A stretch of DNA of 53,125 nucleotides from Stenomitos frigidus ULC18 (GTDB lineage: Bacteria > Cyanobacteriota > Cyanobacteriia > Leptolyngbyales > Leptolyngbyaceae): contig NZ_PVWK01000132.1 in assembly GCF_003003795.1 (NCBI RefSeq), positions 1 to 53,125 on the forward strand, given 5' to 3'. This document shows, piece after piece, positions 17,137 through 26,220 of the stretch (its first letter is position 1; the number at the start of each line of letters is the position of its first letter). Below the pieces are notes generated by a model. That model was not told the DNA's origin, ran no database searches, and saw only the letters and a program-made list of their open reading frames with translations. The translations under genes and the position numbers were made by a program.

Positions 17137-18816
17137 ATGACAAACATTTCAGTCGAGAACCTGGGCGGCAGTGAGGCAGAGCCTCGAAGCAAACCGCCGG
17201 AATGGCGACGCTACTTTTCCTTTAGCCGCGATCACAAAGTGATTGGGATTCAATACCTCGTCACTTCCTTTGTGTTCTTTTTAATCGGCGGGTTTCTCGC
17301 CATGATTATCCGCGCTGAGTTGATTACGCCCAAGTCAGACGTGGTTGATCGTGCGCTCTACAACGGCATGTTCACCATGCATGGCTCGATCATGATCTTT
17401 TTGTGGATCTTTCCGACCTTGCTGGGTCTAGCCAATTACCTGGTGCCGCTCATGATTGGCGCGCGCGATATGGCATTCCCAACCCTGAATGCGGTGGCGT
17501 TTTGGATGGTGCCTGTCTTTGGCATTTTGCTGTTGAGCAGCTTTTTTCTGCCGGATGGCACTGCACAGGCAGGCTGGTGGTCGTATCCGCCCGTGAGTCT
17601 GCAAAATCCAGGTGGGCACCTGATCAATGGGCAGTTCATCTGGATTCTGGCAGTCGCCATTTCAGGTGTGTCATCCATTATGGGTGCGGTCAACTTTGTG
17701 ACGACGATCGTGCGAATGCGCGCACCAGGCATGACCTACTTTCGGATGCCCATCTTTGTGTGGACGGTGTTGAGTGCTCAGATGATTCAACTCGCGGGGT
17801 TGCCGGTGTTGACTGCGGGAGCTGTCATGCTGTTGTTTGACCTCACACTGGGGACCACCTTTTTTGATGCCGAAAAAGGTGGCAATCCAGTACTGTATCA
17901 ACACTTTTTCTGGTTCTACTCCCATCCTGCCGTCTACGTAATGGTGCTGCCGATTTTTGGTGTACTCTCTGAGATTTTTCCTGTCTACTCGCGCAAGCCC
18001 CTGTTCGGCTATAAAGTCGTGGCAGTTTCTTCGTTAGCCATCACAGGTTTGAGTGTGCTGGTCTGGGTGCATCATATGTATGCCAGCGGTACACCTGGCT
18101 GGATGCGGATGTTCTTCATGTTTACGACGATGTGCATTGCTGTGCCCACAGGCGTGAAGATCTTCGCCTGGACGGCAACCGTCTGGAAAGGCAAGCTGCG
18201 GCTAGATACCCCGATGCTGTTTGCCTTGGGTGCGCTGGTGATGTTTTTGTTTGCGGGCATTACAGGCGTAATGCTGGGTTCCGTTCCGATCGACATTCAC
18301 GTCAACAACACCTACTTTGTGGTTGGGCACTTCCATTACGTCGTCTACGGCACGATCGCAATGGGCATGTTTGCCGCCATCTACCACTGGTTCCCCAAAA
18401 TGACCGGGCGGATGTATTACGAAGGCTTGGGCAAACTGCACTTCTGGCTAGCGTTTATCGGCACCAACCTCTGCTTTCTGCCGATGCACCCATTAGGCTT
18501 ACAGGGAATGCTGCGTCGCGTCTCTTCCTATGACGACCAATACGCCTTCTGGAACGTGCTTGCCAGTCTGGGCGGCTTTCTGTTGGGGATGTCTACGCTG
18601 CCCTTTATTTTGAATATCGTGGGCTCCTGGGTACAGGGCAAGAAAGCCCCCGATAACCCTTGGCGTGCGATCGGGCTGGAATGGATGATCCCTTCTCCAC
18701 CACCAGAAGAAAATTTCGAGGAAATTCCGATCGTCGTCTCCGGCCCCTACGGCTACGGCATGAATGAACCGTTGACTGCAACCGAATCACCTGAAGAAGT
18801 GGCGGCAACGCAGTGA
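17137..18816 (+). CDS. ctaD: Haem-copper oxidase subunit I (A2-type motif)
   Basis: This is the catalytic subunit of a proton-pumping terminal oxidase, 559 residues with twelve or so membrane helices. Visible ligands are H82 for low-spin haem, H263 with Y267 (HPAVY), H312-H313 for CuB, and H398/H400 for the haems. The D-channel glutamate position reads Y261-S262-H-P-A instead of a Glu-containing motif, the YS signature of A2-type oxidases. It sits between subunits II and III, so the set is complete. With the CuA-less subunit II, the enzyme is best read as a quinol-oxidising ARTO complex of the cytoplasmic or thylakoid membrane. Confidence 0.95.
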   Translation: MTNISVENLGGSEAEPRSKPPEWRRYFSFSRDHKVIGIQYLVTSFVFFLIGGFLAMIIRAELITPKSDVVDRALYNGMFTMHGSIMIFLWIFPTLLGLANYLVPLMIGARDMAFPTLNAVAFWMVPVFGILLLSSFFLPDGTAQAGWWSYPPVSLQNPGGHLINGQFIWILAVAISGVSSIMGAVNFVTTIVRMRAPGMTYFRMPIFVWTVLSAQMIQLAGLPVLTAGAVMLLFDLTLGTTFFDAEKGGNPVLYQHFFWFYSHPAVYVMVLPIFGVLSEIFPVYSRKPLFGYKVVAVSSLAITGLSVLVWVHHMYASGTPGWMRMFFMFTTMCIAVPTGVKIFAWTATVWKGKLRLDTPMLFALGALVMFLFAGITGVMLGSVPIDIHVNNTYFVVGHFHYVVYGTIAMGMFAAIYHWFPKMTGRMYYEGLGKLHFWLAFIGTNLCFLPMHPLGLQGMLRRVSSYDDQYAFWNVLASLGGFLLGMSTLPFILNIVGSWVQGKKAPDNPWRAIGLEWMIPSPPPEENFEEIPIVVSGPYGYGMNEPLTATESPEEVAATQ

Positions 18817-18853
18817 GGGATCGTTGTTAGTTGTTGGTTGCTGGTTGTTAGTA

Positions 18854-18946
18854 GCGGTCAGCGGTCAGCGGTCAGCTTTTCCCCTACGCCCCTCACCTCC
18901 TCACTCCCCTTGCCCCCTCTACTCCCCACTCCCTACTCCCCACCCC
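18854..18946 (+). repeat. GGTCAGC heptamers and C-rich repeat after ctaD
   Basis: Tandem GCGGTCA units at 18854-18876 precede a C-rich run with ACTCCCCACTCCCTACTCCC near 18921-18940. The composition is the reverse complement of the array at 17000-17093, so ctaD is flanked by inverted repeat clusters. Confidence 0.8.
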
Positions 18947-18950
18947 TTAC

Positions 18951-19568
18951 ATGGACACATCCCTCATCCCCAATCAGTTACAGCCGCTCCCTGAAACAAA
19001 GGACGGACATGAGCATGGTGAACATCCTGATAACCGCATGTTCGGGTTCATCGTGTTTCTGCTTTCCGAGAGCATGGTGTTTTTGGGCTTTTTCGGTGGT
19101 TACATTGCCCTAAAGCTCACGACATCAGACTGGCTACCGCCTGGAGTAGATGGGTTGGAAACCTTTGATCCAGCAATCAATACGGCCGTGCTGGTTTCCA
19201 GTAGTTTTGTGATTTACTTTGGGGAACTAGCGTTAGAGCGTAACAAGCTAAACGTCTTTCGCTTATTTTTGTTCGCCACGGCGGCGATGGGGACGTATTT
19301 TTTGGTCGGGCAGGCGATCGAGTGGAACGGTCTGAGCTTCGGTCTGACGAGCGGCTTGTATGGTGGTACATTCTATTTGCTGACAGGCTTCCACGGGCTG
19401 CACGTTCTCGTTGGCATTCTGCTTCAACTGGGTGTGTTGATTCGATCGTTCACACCCAAGCACGCGACGCCTGAAAATCACTACGGCTTTGCCGCGACAT
19501 CGTTGTTCTGGCACTTTGTCGATGTCATTTGGATTATTTTGTTCAGCTTGATTTATCTCTGGCAGTGA
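18951..19568 (+). CDS. ctaE: Haem-copper oxidase subunit III
   Basis: The 205-residue polytopic membrane protein has five transmembrane stretches and subunit III motifs (FIVFLLSESMVFLGFFGGY, GFHGLHVLVG, FWHFVDVIWIILF). It stabilises the subunit I/II core of the oxidase. It starts just after a C-rich repeat and ends 9 bases before the GMC oxidoreductase gene. An N-terminal DGHEHGEHPDNR stretch is His/acidic-rich. Confidence 0.93.
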   Translation: MDTSLIPNQLQPLPETKDGHEHGEHPDNRMFGFIVFLLSESMVFLGFFGGYIALKLTTSDWLPPGVDGLETFDPAINTAVLVSSSFVIYFGELALERNKLNVFRLFLFATAAMGTYFLVGQAIEWNGLSFGLTSGLYGGTFYLLTGFHGLHVLVGILLQLGVLIRSFTPKHATPENHYGFAATSLFWHFVDVIWIILFSLIYLWQ

Positions 19569-19577
19569 GGACTACCA

Positions 19578-21098
19578 ATGATTGTTGACGATCAGTATTA
19601 CGACGTAATTATTATTGGTACGGGTGCAGGCGGCGGCACACTGGCATACAAGCTGGCACCCACCGGGAAGAAAATTCTCATTCTGGAGCGGGGCGGTTTC
19701 ATGCCCCTGGAGGAGCAGAACCGCAGCAATGTAGATGTGTTCCGCAAGGAGCGCTACCATGCACCAGAGCAGTGGTACGACATTTCAGGGGAACCCTTTT
19801 CACCGCAGACCAATTATGCCGTTGGTGGCAACACAAAAATCTATGGGTCTGCACTGCTGCGCATGCGAGAGCGGGATTTTGAAGCCGTAGAGCATCCAGA
19901 CGGCCTTTCGCCAGAGTGGGGGCTGAAATACAGCGACTTTGAACCCTATTACACGGAGGCAGAGCAGCTCTATAAAGTGCATGGGCAGATGGCTGAAGAC
20001 CCCACTGAGCCACCGCACAGTGCGGAGTATCCGTATCCTGCCGTTGCCCACGAACCCCAAATTCAGGCGGTTGTAGAGGCGATCGCCCAGCAAGGTTTGC
20101 ACCCAACCGCCATTCCCCTCGGTCTCACGCTTCAGGACGACGACCCAACCAACGATTCTGAAGTCAGCGGGATTGCGCCAGCACTGAAGTTTCCTAATGT
20201 GACGTTAAAGACTGACGCCAAGGTCTTGTATCTGCATACTAATGAATCCGGCAAAGTCGTGAAAGCGGTACAGGCCGATGTAAACGGTAAACCTCATTTG
20301 TTTTTGGGCGATCTAGTCGTGGTGGCTTGTGGCGCGATCAATTCGGCGGCGTTGCTATTGCGATCGGCTAACGAAGCGCACCCCAAGGGTATTGCCAATA
20401 GTTCTGACCTGGTGGGTCGCAACCTCATGAAGCACCAGATCTCGTCAGTTGTGCAGTTGAGCGCACCGAACTCTGGTAAATTTCAGCGCAGCGTGAGCGT
20501 CAATGATTTTTACTGGGGCGAAAAGGATTTTCCCTACCCGATGGGTCATATTCAAAACACCGGTGGTTTACTACAAGACGTGATTTTTGCCGAATCGCCG
20601 CCCATGCTCTCGGTCTTTGCCAAAGTGCTGCCCAACTTTGGACTGCAACAGTTAGCGACACGCTCGATCGGCTGGTGGGTGCAGACTGAAGATTTGCCCG
20701 ATCCCAATAACCGTGTGCGAGTAAATGGTGAAAAGCTGTACGTCGATTACATCGCCAACAATACCGAGACGCATGCGCGGTTAGTGTACCGCTGGACAGA
20801 AGTGTTGAAGACCACTGAAAAAACTGTGAAACAGTCTGTCCTACAGCGTAGCGGGATGCATCCTCACGGCGAAGTGCCGCTGCAAGTGGTGGCGAACCAA
20901 TGTGGCACCTGTCGCTTTGGCACTGACCCAACGACGTCTGTACTGGATCTGAACTGTCGCACTCATGAGGTCGATAATCTCTACGTGGTCGATGGCAGCT
21001 TCTTTCCATCTAATGCTGGGGTGAGTCCAGCGCTGACGATTATTGCCAATGCGCTACGGGTGGGTGATCATCTGGTCGATCGCTTAAAAACAAGCTAA
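19578..21098 (+). CDS. GMC-family FAD oxidoreductase
   Basis: A flavoprotein dehydrogenase/oxidase of the glucose-methanol-choline family, 506 residues. It has the FAD-binding motif IIIGTGAGGGTLAYKLA at the N-terminus, YAVGGNTKIYGSALLRMRERDF (the GMC signature region), NQCGTCRFGTDP and the C-terminal VVDGSFFPSNAGVSPALTI active-site block. It lacks a signal peptide. The gene lies 9 bases after ctaE, as the last gene of the oxidase operon, suggesting that it feeds electrons to the quinone pool or oxidase. The substrate cannot be told. The stretch around residues 180-195 (LQDDDPTNDSE) lacks the cysteine-rich insert I would expect from related proteins. Confidence 0.88.
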   Translation: MIVDDQYYDVIIIGTGAGGGTLAYKLAPTGKKILILERGGFMPLEEQNRSNVDVFRKERYHAPEQWYDISGEPFSPQTNYAVGGNTKIYGSALLRMRERDFEAVEHPDGLSPEWGLKYSDFEPYYTEAEQLYKVHGQMAEDPTEPPHSAEYPYPAVAHEPQIQAVVEAIAQQGLHPTAIPLGLTLQDDDPTNDSEVSGIAPALKFPNVTLKTDAKVLYLHTNESGKVVKAVQADVNGKPHLFLGDLVVVACGAINSAALLLRSANEAHPKGIANSSDLVGRNLMKHQISSVVQLSAPNSGKFQRSVSVNDFYWGEKDFPYPMGHIQNTGGLLQDVIFAESPPMLSVFAKVLPNFGLQQLATRSIGWWVQTEDLPDPNNRVRVNGEKLYVDYIANNTETHARLVYRWTEVLKTTEKTVKQSVLQRSGMHPHGEVPLQVVANQCGTCRFGTDPTTSVLDLNCRTHEVDNLYVVDGSFFPSNAGVSPALTIIANALRVGDHLVDRLKTS

Positions 21099-21182
21099 TT
21101 AAGAGCGTGCAGCCTTTGCAAACGTCGCCCTGCAATTAATCACGGGCGGGTGACGCCATGAACGAGGACGTTTGAAACTCTC

Positions 21183-21226
21183 GCTCAAAACAATTGCCCC
21201 GTTGCTTAACGTTGCAAGGGGGCAAT
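21183..21226 (-). terminator. Terminator of the apcABC operon
   Basis: Arms ATTGCCCC (21193-21200) and GGGGCAAT (21219-21226) form a hairpin. On the minus strand the stem is followed by TTGTTTTGAG, a modest T tract, 120 bases beyond the apcC stop. It also separates the operon from the convergent GMC oxidoreductase gene. Confidence 0.65.
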
Positions 21227-21341
21227 GAGAGTAGATAAGCTCAGGCGATCGGGTAAAGCGTGTGTCTTTAATGCTCGATCGCGGTGACCAAATGAAGTGT
21301 TGGCATCACCGCTGCGAAACATTATCAACCCATACCAAGCT

Positions 21342-21548
21342 TCAGGAAATGCCTGTGTTTGTTCCGGGCTTACCCGTTGCCAACTCAACTTTAATAATTT
21401 TGCCACCCATTTTCATAATGCGTTGCTGTTCGCGGAACCAGTTATCGTAAGGAACCAGTTTTGTAAAATAGGTATTCTGCAGTTCCCGCTGTGTCCGAAT
21501 ACGAGTTTGGCTAGGAACGCAGGCAGTCACCTTAAACATACGCGCCAT
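21342..21548 (-). CDS. apcC: Phycobilisome small core linker Lc7.8
   Basis: The 68-residue protein is nearly identical to known 7.8-kDa allophycocyanin linkers (RMFKVTACVPSQTRIRTQRE, then NTYFTKLVPYDNWFREQQRI). It caps core cylinders of the phycobilisome. It is the third gene of apcABC, with a GGAGAG ribosome site upstream. A long stem-loop in the apcB-apcC gap probably sets its separate abundant transcript. Confidence 0.96.
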   Translation of the reverse strand: MARMFKVTACVPSQTRIRTQRELQNTYFTKLVPYDNWFREQQRIMKMGGKIIKVELATGKPGTNTGIS

Positions 21549-21676
21549 AAGGGTTATCTCTCCTGGATGGGTTAAGCAATTTTTGATTTGAAGGGAAGTC
21601 GAGAATGGTTTTGATTGATTCAGTGCGTTTTGAAGCAGAGGATCTTATCAAAGAGGCTGCAACCGAACGGAGGACA

Positions 21677-21775
21677 AGGGCTGGAAGTCGAAAATCAATA
21701 TTAGACCGCTAAAGCAAGCCTACCAGATAGAAGGAGCCTTTGACGAGCTAACACTCATCTCAGACTTCCAGCCCT
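21677..21775 (-). promoter_or_regulatory. Long stem-loop between apcB and apcC
   Basis: Perfect 13-bp arms AGGGCTGGAAGTC (21677-21689) and GACTTCCAGCCCT (21763-21775) enclose 73 bases. The hairpin sits between apcB and apcC and could act as a processing site or partial terminator balancing apcAB against apcC transcripts, as reported for apc operons. The role here is inferred from position. Confidence 0.6.
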
Positions 21776-21817
21776 CACACCAAAGCGATTAGCAATGAGC
21801 TAACAGCTCAGGAAAGG

Positions 21818-22306
21818 CTAGCTTAAGCCAGAGGAGATGTAGTCGAGGTAAACACCCAACTCTTTGCCAGCGTCAGAACCCACTAGACCAGCGGCAACTT
21901 CTTTGATCGCTTGGATTGCTTGAATGGTCGAAGAAACTGGAACGCCTAAGGAGTTATAGGTTTCTTTCAAACCGTTGAGCACGCGCTCATCCAGGATGGA
22001 AGGATCGCCAGCCAGCATCGCATAGGTTGCATAGCGGAGGTAGTAGTCGAGGTCGCGAATGCAAGCAGCATAGCGACGGGTGGTGTACATGTTGCCACCG
22101 GGACGAGTGACATCAGAGTACAGCAGGGACTTTGCCACAGCTTCTTTGACGATCGCAGCTGCATTAGCACTAACAGTGCCTGCTGCCCGAACCCGTAGTT
22201 CACCTGTGTTGAAGTATGCCTTCAGCTTTTCCAGAGCGCTGCTGTCCAGATATTTGCCCTGAACATCGGCGGAATTAATTACAGAAGTGATTGCGTCTTG
22301 TGCCAT
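21818..22306 (-). CDS. apcB: Allophycocyanin beta subunit
   Basis: A phycobiliprotein of 162 residues forming the phycobilisome core with ApcA. The phycocyanobilin-binding Cys82 lies in [16 protein letters not shown], and Asn72 (the site of methylation in beta subunits) precedes it in GGNMYTTRR. Length and sequence are standard. It is the second gene of apcABC, 60 bases after apcA. Confidence 0.98.
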   Translation of the reverse strand: MAQDAITSVINSADVQGKYLDSSALEKLKAYFNTGELRVRAAGTVSANAAAIVKEAVAKSLLYSDVTRPGGNMYTTRRYAACIRDLDYYLRYATYAMLAGDPSILDERVLNGLKETYNSLGVPVSSTIQAIQAIKEVAAGLVGSDAGKELGVYLDYISSGLS

Positions 22307-22366
22307 GATTTTGGGTCCTCAGAGTTTCGTAATTTTCAAATACTTAGCAATGTGCAGAAACAATGA

Positions 22367-22852
22367 TTACTGCAAAGCGCCAATGACGTAGTCGAAATAA
22401 GCACCAGCTTCAGCCGCATCTTCACCAGAAAGGAGAGAGGTAGCAACACTCTTAAGGCCACGAACACCTTCGCCAACCGCTGCGATCGGGGTTCCCAGAG
22501 AAGAGTACATTTCACGCACGCCCACGATGCCGATTTCTTCGATCGGGGTTACATCACCAGCGACAATACCGTAGGTCACAAGACGCAGGTAGTAGTCGAG
22601 GTCACGCAAGCAGGTTGCAGTCATTTCTTCGCCATAAGCGTTGCCACCAGGAGAGACAACGTCAGGACGCTTTTGGAATAGCTGATCGCCAGCTTGCTTG
22701 ATGATGCGTTCGCGAGATTCGGTCAGCGTTTGAGCGATCCGCAGTCTCCGTTCGCCAGTGGTGACAAAGCTCTTGATGCGATCTAGTTCGCCAGGGCCAA
22801 GGTAGCGAGCTTCAGCATCTGCATTCACGATCGATTTCGTGACAATACTCAT
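22367..22852 (-). CDS. apcA: Allophycocyanin alpha subunit
   Basis: The 161-residue alpha subunit of allophycocyanin; the chromophore-binding Cys81 is in [19 protein letters not shown] strong ribosome site (TGGAGGAATCC) precedes the ATG. It is the first gene of apcABC. The core-membrane linker apcE, which precedes apcA in many cyanobacteria, is not next to it: the upstream neighbour is the divergent cobalamin gene. Confidence 0.98.
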   Translation of the reverse strand: MSIVTKSIVNADAEARYLGPGELDRIKSFVTTGERRLRIAQTLTESRERIIKQAGDQLFQKRPDVVSPGGNAYGEEMTATCLRDLDYYLRLVTYGIVAGDVTPIEEIGIVGVREMYSSLGTPIAAVGEGVRGLKSVATSLLSGEDAAEAGAYFDYVIGALQ

Positions 22853-23326
22853 TGATGGATTCCTCCAGAAGAATGTAACCGATGTTGTTACGGGTCGTGT
22901 ATTAAAGGGGAAATACCCAAGCAGGCTCTGAGTCTCCCTGAAACTGATTGGAGAGGGTGGGCGCGATCGTGCGTCAACCTACTCACGCTTGCCAGAGCTT
23001 ACAAACAGTTGTGACTGCTTCGCTCAAACCCTGGCAAGGCTTTAAATCAGCTTCAGCTGGGCTGCCGAGGCATAACGCTTTGTGGCAGTTTTACCCTGTA
23101 CTTCCGAAGCGTTCAAGCGGTCTGGAATTCCAGATGCTTTGAAATCTTGGATCGTACAGGCGCTTCAGACTCAGCTCCCTTCCGTAGTTAATTTTGCGGC
23201 ATCACGTTCCCTGTCCCTGATGGAGCGTAATAGATTGTAATATTATCCTCATGTTTAAAGGGGCACTGCGATCGTCTGTTCAATACCACACTTTATGGAT
23301 CAACGGCTGTTTTAGTCTTCGCAGCA
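22853..23326. promoter_or_regulatory. Divergent promoter region apcA / cbiB
   Basis: About 470 bases between the highly expressed apcABC operon and the divergent cbiB gene. The minus-strand leader near 22890-22905 contains TTTAATAC, a possible -10-like element, but no matching -35 was found. The AT-rich sequence at 23230-23260 may serve the cbiB side. No gene was recognised. Confidence 0.4.
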
Positions 23327-24268
23327 GTGTTGGATTATTGGCTGGGTGACCCTCGCGGTTGGTGGCATCCAGTACAAGGAATGGGGTGGGTGATCACTCA
23401 TGTCTCACGCTTGGCATTCCGTTTTTTGCAAACACCCGTCGCCTTACGATGGGCTGGAGTCTTTCTAGGCAGCAGTTTGATTGTGGGCAGTGGCTTGGTG
23501 GGATGGCTGCTGGTAGCGATCGCCCACCACACTCACCCCCTGTTGGGAACGATGACGGCGAGTGTGCTGCTGGCAAGCTGTTTAGCGGGTAGAAGCCTTA
23601 GGGACGCTGCAAATGACGTCCTGAGTGCCCTCAGCACGGGAGATTTGGTCAACGCTCGCCGTCGCTTGAGCCAGTACGTTGGTCGCGATACGGACGGCTT
23701 GTCCGAAACAGAGATCTTGCGCGCAGTGTTCGAGACGGTTACAGAGAATGCCACTGACGGGGTACTTGCGCCTCTTTTCTATGCTCTTGTAGGAGCCCTC
23801 CTACCGGGCGGCAGCGTCCCGCTAGCACTAGCCTATAAAGCCGCCAGTACGCTCGATTCGATGGTCGGCTACCGTGATGCACCTTATACCGATTTGGGTT
23901 GGTTTAGCGCCAAAACAGAGGATGTGTTGACCTGGCTTCCCTGTCGGTTGACCGTACTGACGATCGCCCTACTGTCGCGAAGACCACTGCACGTCTGGCG
24001 ACTTTGCCTGCGTGATGCACCGCAAGACCCCAGCCCCAATTCTGGCTGGAGTGAATGTGCCTACGCCGCCGCTTTGGATGTGCAAGTCGGCGGTATCAAC
24101 TGGTATCGGGGAGCAGCCAAGCACAAACCCTTGTTAGGCGATGCCCTTCAACCCATGACCGCAAGCGCCGTCGATCACGCGCTCCGACTCACTCGCTGGA
24201 GTATGCTGCTCTGGCTAGCAGTCTTTTTAAGCGCCCTTTACGTGAGGAGCGTTTTGAGTTTTGAGTAG
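23327..24268 (+). CDS. cobD: Adenosylcobinamide-phosphate synthase (CobD/CbiB)
   Basis: An integral membrane enzyme that attaches aminopropanol to adenosylcobyric acid in late cobalamin synthesis. Family motifs are LDYWLGDPRGWWHPVQ at the start, YVGRDTDGLSETEI, TVTENATDGVLAPLFY, and AYKAASTLDSMVGYRDAPY. The 313-residue frame starts at a GTG, and translation upstream in the same frame gives the usual hydrophobic lead (TAVLVFAAV), so the true N-terminus may be earlier. An ATG at 23295 is out of frame by a single base. The last residues are encoded by a GAGTTTT-type repeat. Confidence 0.88.
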   Translation: MLDYWLGDPRGWWHPVQGMGWVITHVSRLAFRFLQTPVALRWAGVFLGSSLIVGSGLVGWLLVAIAHHTHPLLGTMTASVLLASCLAGRSLRDAANDVLSALSTGDLVNARRRLSQYVGRDTDGLSETEILRAVFETVTENATDGVLAPLFYALVGALLPGGSVPLALAYKAASTLDSMVGYRDAPYTDLGWFSAKTEDVLTWLPCRLTVLTIALLSRRPLHVWRLCLRDAPQDPSPNSGWSECAYAAALDVQVGGINWYRGAAKHKPLLGDALQPMTASAVDHALRLTRWSMLLWLAVFLSALYVRSVLSFE

Positions 24269-24300
24269 CACTTTGTGCCGCTACGCTAGAGAGTTTTGAG
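24246..24300 (+). repeat. GAGTTTT repeats and GTAGC-type palindromic element
   Basis: GAGTTTT-like units overlap the cobD end and are followed by GTAGCACTTTGTGCCGCTAC (24265-24284) GCTAGAG and another TTTTGAG. The same composite element occurs at 42202-42235 (GTAGCGCTTTGCGCCGCTAC) and, inverted and diverged, at 14546. The element can fold back on itself. Confidence 0.7.
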
Positions 24301-24367
24301 CTTTCAGTTTGGAAGCGAGGAGTCATGGGTTAGAAAGTGACAAGTGACGAATGCCCACTCCTCCTGC

Positions 24368-25930
24368 CTACTCAGCGCGATGAAAACCCTGGATGAAATT
24401 GACTAGCTCCGTTAACGGCGGAAGATGGTTAGACGAGGACTGAGGTGCGATCGCGATTACGGTGGGATCAAGCTTTGCCATCATTCGTTTGCCAAAAAGC
24501 GGATGGCAATGCAGCGTCAAACTGTGATTACTAGAGTTAATCAGCATAGTTTTGGTCGGAGCGTGGAAGAATGAGATTTTGCTCAGCGTTTGCAGAGAAG
24601 CTTCTGACAGCTTGAACTCGTTGACCTGAGTCAGCGTCTGTGTCAAGGCCGCTTTGAGCGGTTGAAACCACTCCAGCACGCCAAATCGAATCTCTATCTC
24701 TGCCGACAGCAGCAGTTTTACAAGGGCGATCGTGCGCTGCTGAACCTCGATCGCATCCTTAAACGGAAACAGGGCAACGCAGCAAATAGCAAAGAGTTGA
24801 TCATCGCGATTCAGCTCAAACGTCAGCGTAGTACGACGACGACCCACCTGGATATTGGGTGGGCTAAACGCCAGGTGGTAATGTTGCGCCATCTGACGGT
24901 AAGTCACTGCAAGAGCATAATGGGCGTCCTGATCGAAAATATCGTCAATCATCAGACGTACAGTTGGCGGTGCCGCATGAAAAAACCCGGTCTCATCGCC
25001 AGAGAAACGGTAAATCTTGCTCTGGTCGCCGATCGGACTCAGATCAACCCACTCACAAATAATGCCATCCGTTTTCACACCAAAGTGTGGCACGTCGTAG
25101 AGCTTGGCTCCTGTGAGAGTCGCACCACTCAAGTCTGCGCCAGCCCAGTCTGCACTAATCAAGTTAGCTCGTGTGAGATCGACGTGCACGAGCGTCGTGC
25201 CGATGAGGTTCGCGTTGCTGAGGTTAGCACCTGTCATGTTTGCACCACTCAGCTTGGCACCACTCAGGTCTGCACCACTCAGGTCTGCGCCACTCAGGTC
25301 TGCCCAGCGTAGGTTTGTGCCGCTCAGGTTAACCCCTCGCAGGTTTGTGCGGCTTAAATTTGATTGCCGTAATTCTGTGTTGCTGAGGTCGGCACCGCTG
25401 CAGTCTGCGCTGCTCATATCGGTGCCGTGGAGGTTTGCTTCAGCTAAATTAGCGCCCGTCAACACCGTCCATTTGAGATCGGCGCGGCTTAGATTGGCAT
25501 TTGTGAGGTTGGCATTGCGGAGTTTGGCATCTTTAAGGTCAGCACCGCTCAAATTAGCGCGACTGAGGTTGGCGTTGCTCAGGTCTGCCCGGCTCAGTTC
25601 CGCTCTCACAAGCGAGGCTTGACTCAAATCAGCACCCGTCAAATCAGCAAGCGTCAGATTGGCAACGTTGAGAATGGCTTCACTCAGGTTGGCTTTGGCC
25701 AAGTTTGCGCCACTGAGTTTCGCAACATTCAGTTTGGCTCGACTCAAGTTGGTTTCACTCAAGTTCGCCCCGCTGAGATTTGCCACGCTCAAATTACCGC
25801 CACTCAGATCTGAGCGGCTCAAGTCAGCACCACTTAGATTAGCTTCATTTAAGTTGATGCCAGCAAACGTACGTTCACCCGCTACATAGCGTTTGAGAAC
25901 ATCCTCAGCTTTCATTCCCTCAGCTTTCAT
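24368..25930 (-). CDS. Pentapeptide-repeat protein with unknown C-terminal domain
   Basis: About 50 tandem A(D/N)LXX pentapeptides occupy residues 21-275 and should fold as a right-handed quadrilateral beta-helix. The remaining 240 residues have no repeats and include FDQDAHYALAVTYRQMAQHYH; I do not recognise this part. No signal peptide or membrane segment is seen, so it is probably cytoplasmic. The start region is duplicated (MKAEG then MKAED), giving two possible starts, at 25930 and 25915. Pentapeptide proteins are abundant in cyanobacteria, and most have unknown roles. Confidence 0.85.
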   Translation of the reverse strand: MKAEGMKAEDVLKRYVAGERTFAGINLNEANLSGADLSRSDLSGGNLSVANLSGANLSETNLSRAKLNVAKLSGANLAKANLSEAILNVANLTLADLTGADLSQASLVRAELSRADLSNANLSRANLSGADLKDAKLRNANLTNANLSRADLKWTVLTGANLAEANLHGTDMSSADCSGADLSNTELRQSNLSRTNLRGVNLSGTNLRWADLSGADLSGADLSGAKLSGANMTGANLSNANLIGTTLVHVDLTRANLISADWAGADLSGATLTGAKLYDVPHFGVKTDGIICEWVDLSPIGDQSKIYRFSGDETGFFHAAPPTVRLMIDDIFDQDAHYALAVTYRQMAQHYHLAFSPPNIQVGRRRTTLTFELNRDDQLFAICCVALFPFKDAIEVQQRTIALVKLLLSAEIEIRFGVLEWFQPLKAALTQTLTQVNEFKLSEASLQTLSKISFFHAPTKTMLINSSNHSLTLHCHPLFGKRMMAKLDPTVIAIAPQSSSNHLPPLTELVNFIQGFHRAE

Positions 25931-26220
25931 TCAGATTTACCTTTACAACGAACTCAGGCCGCTTTAGAGCCAGCGCTTCGATCACTGAACACGCTTTAGT
26001 GTGCCTATAAAAATTATCAACGAAAATTCTCAATGAGATCGTTATGACGAAGCCCGATGCTACGGCACAGTCCAATGCTAAGGTGCCCGCATTGAGCTCA
26101 AAAATTAGCCTGCGCTCGATCGAAGGTTTGGGTTAACAACAGTGGATGATAGACATAAAGGCTTTAGTAATGGGGCTTTGGCACACCTCAGGCTAAAGAT
26201 TAAACATGATGGAAGGTGGC

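Noticed and set aside
24662-25889. Several plus-strand open frames opposite the pentapeptide-repeat gene
   Set aside because: Their repetitive, low-complexity translations are the complement of the pentapeptide repeats. They have no ribosome sites or recognisable family.
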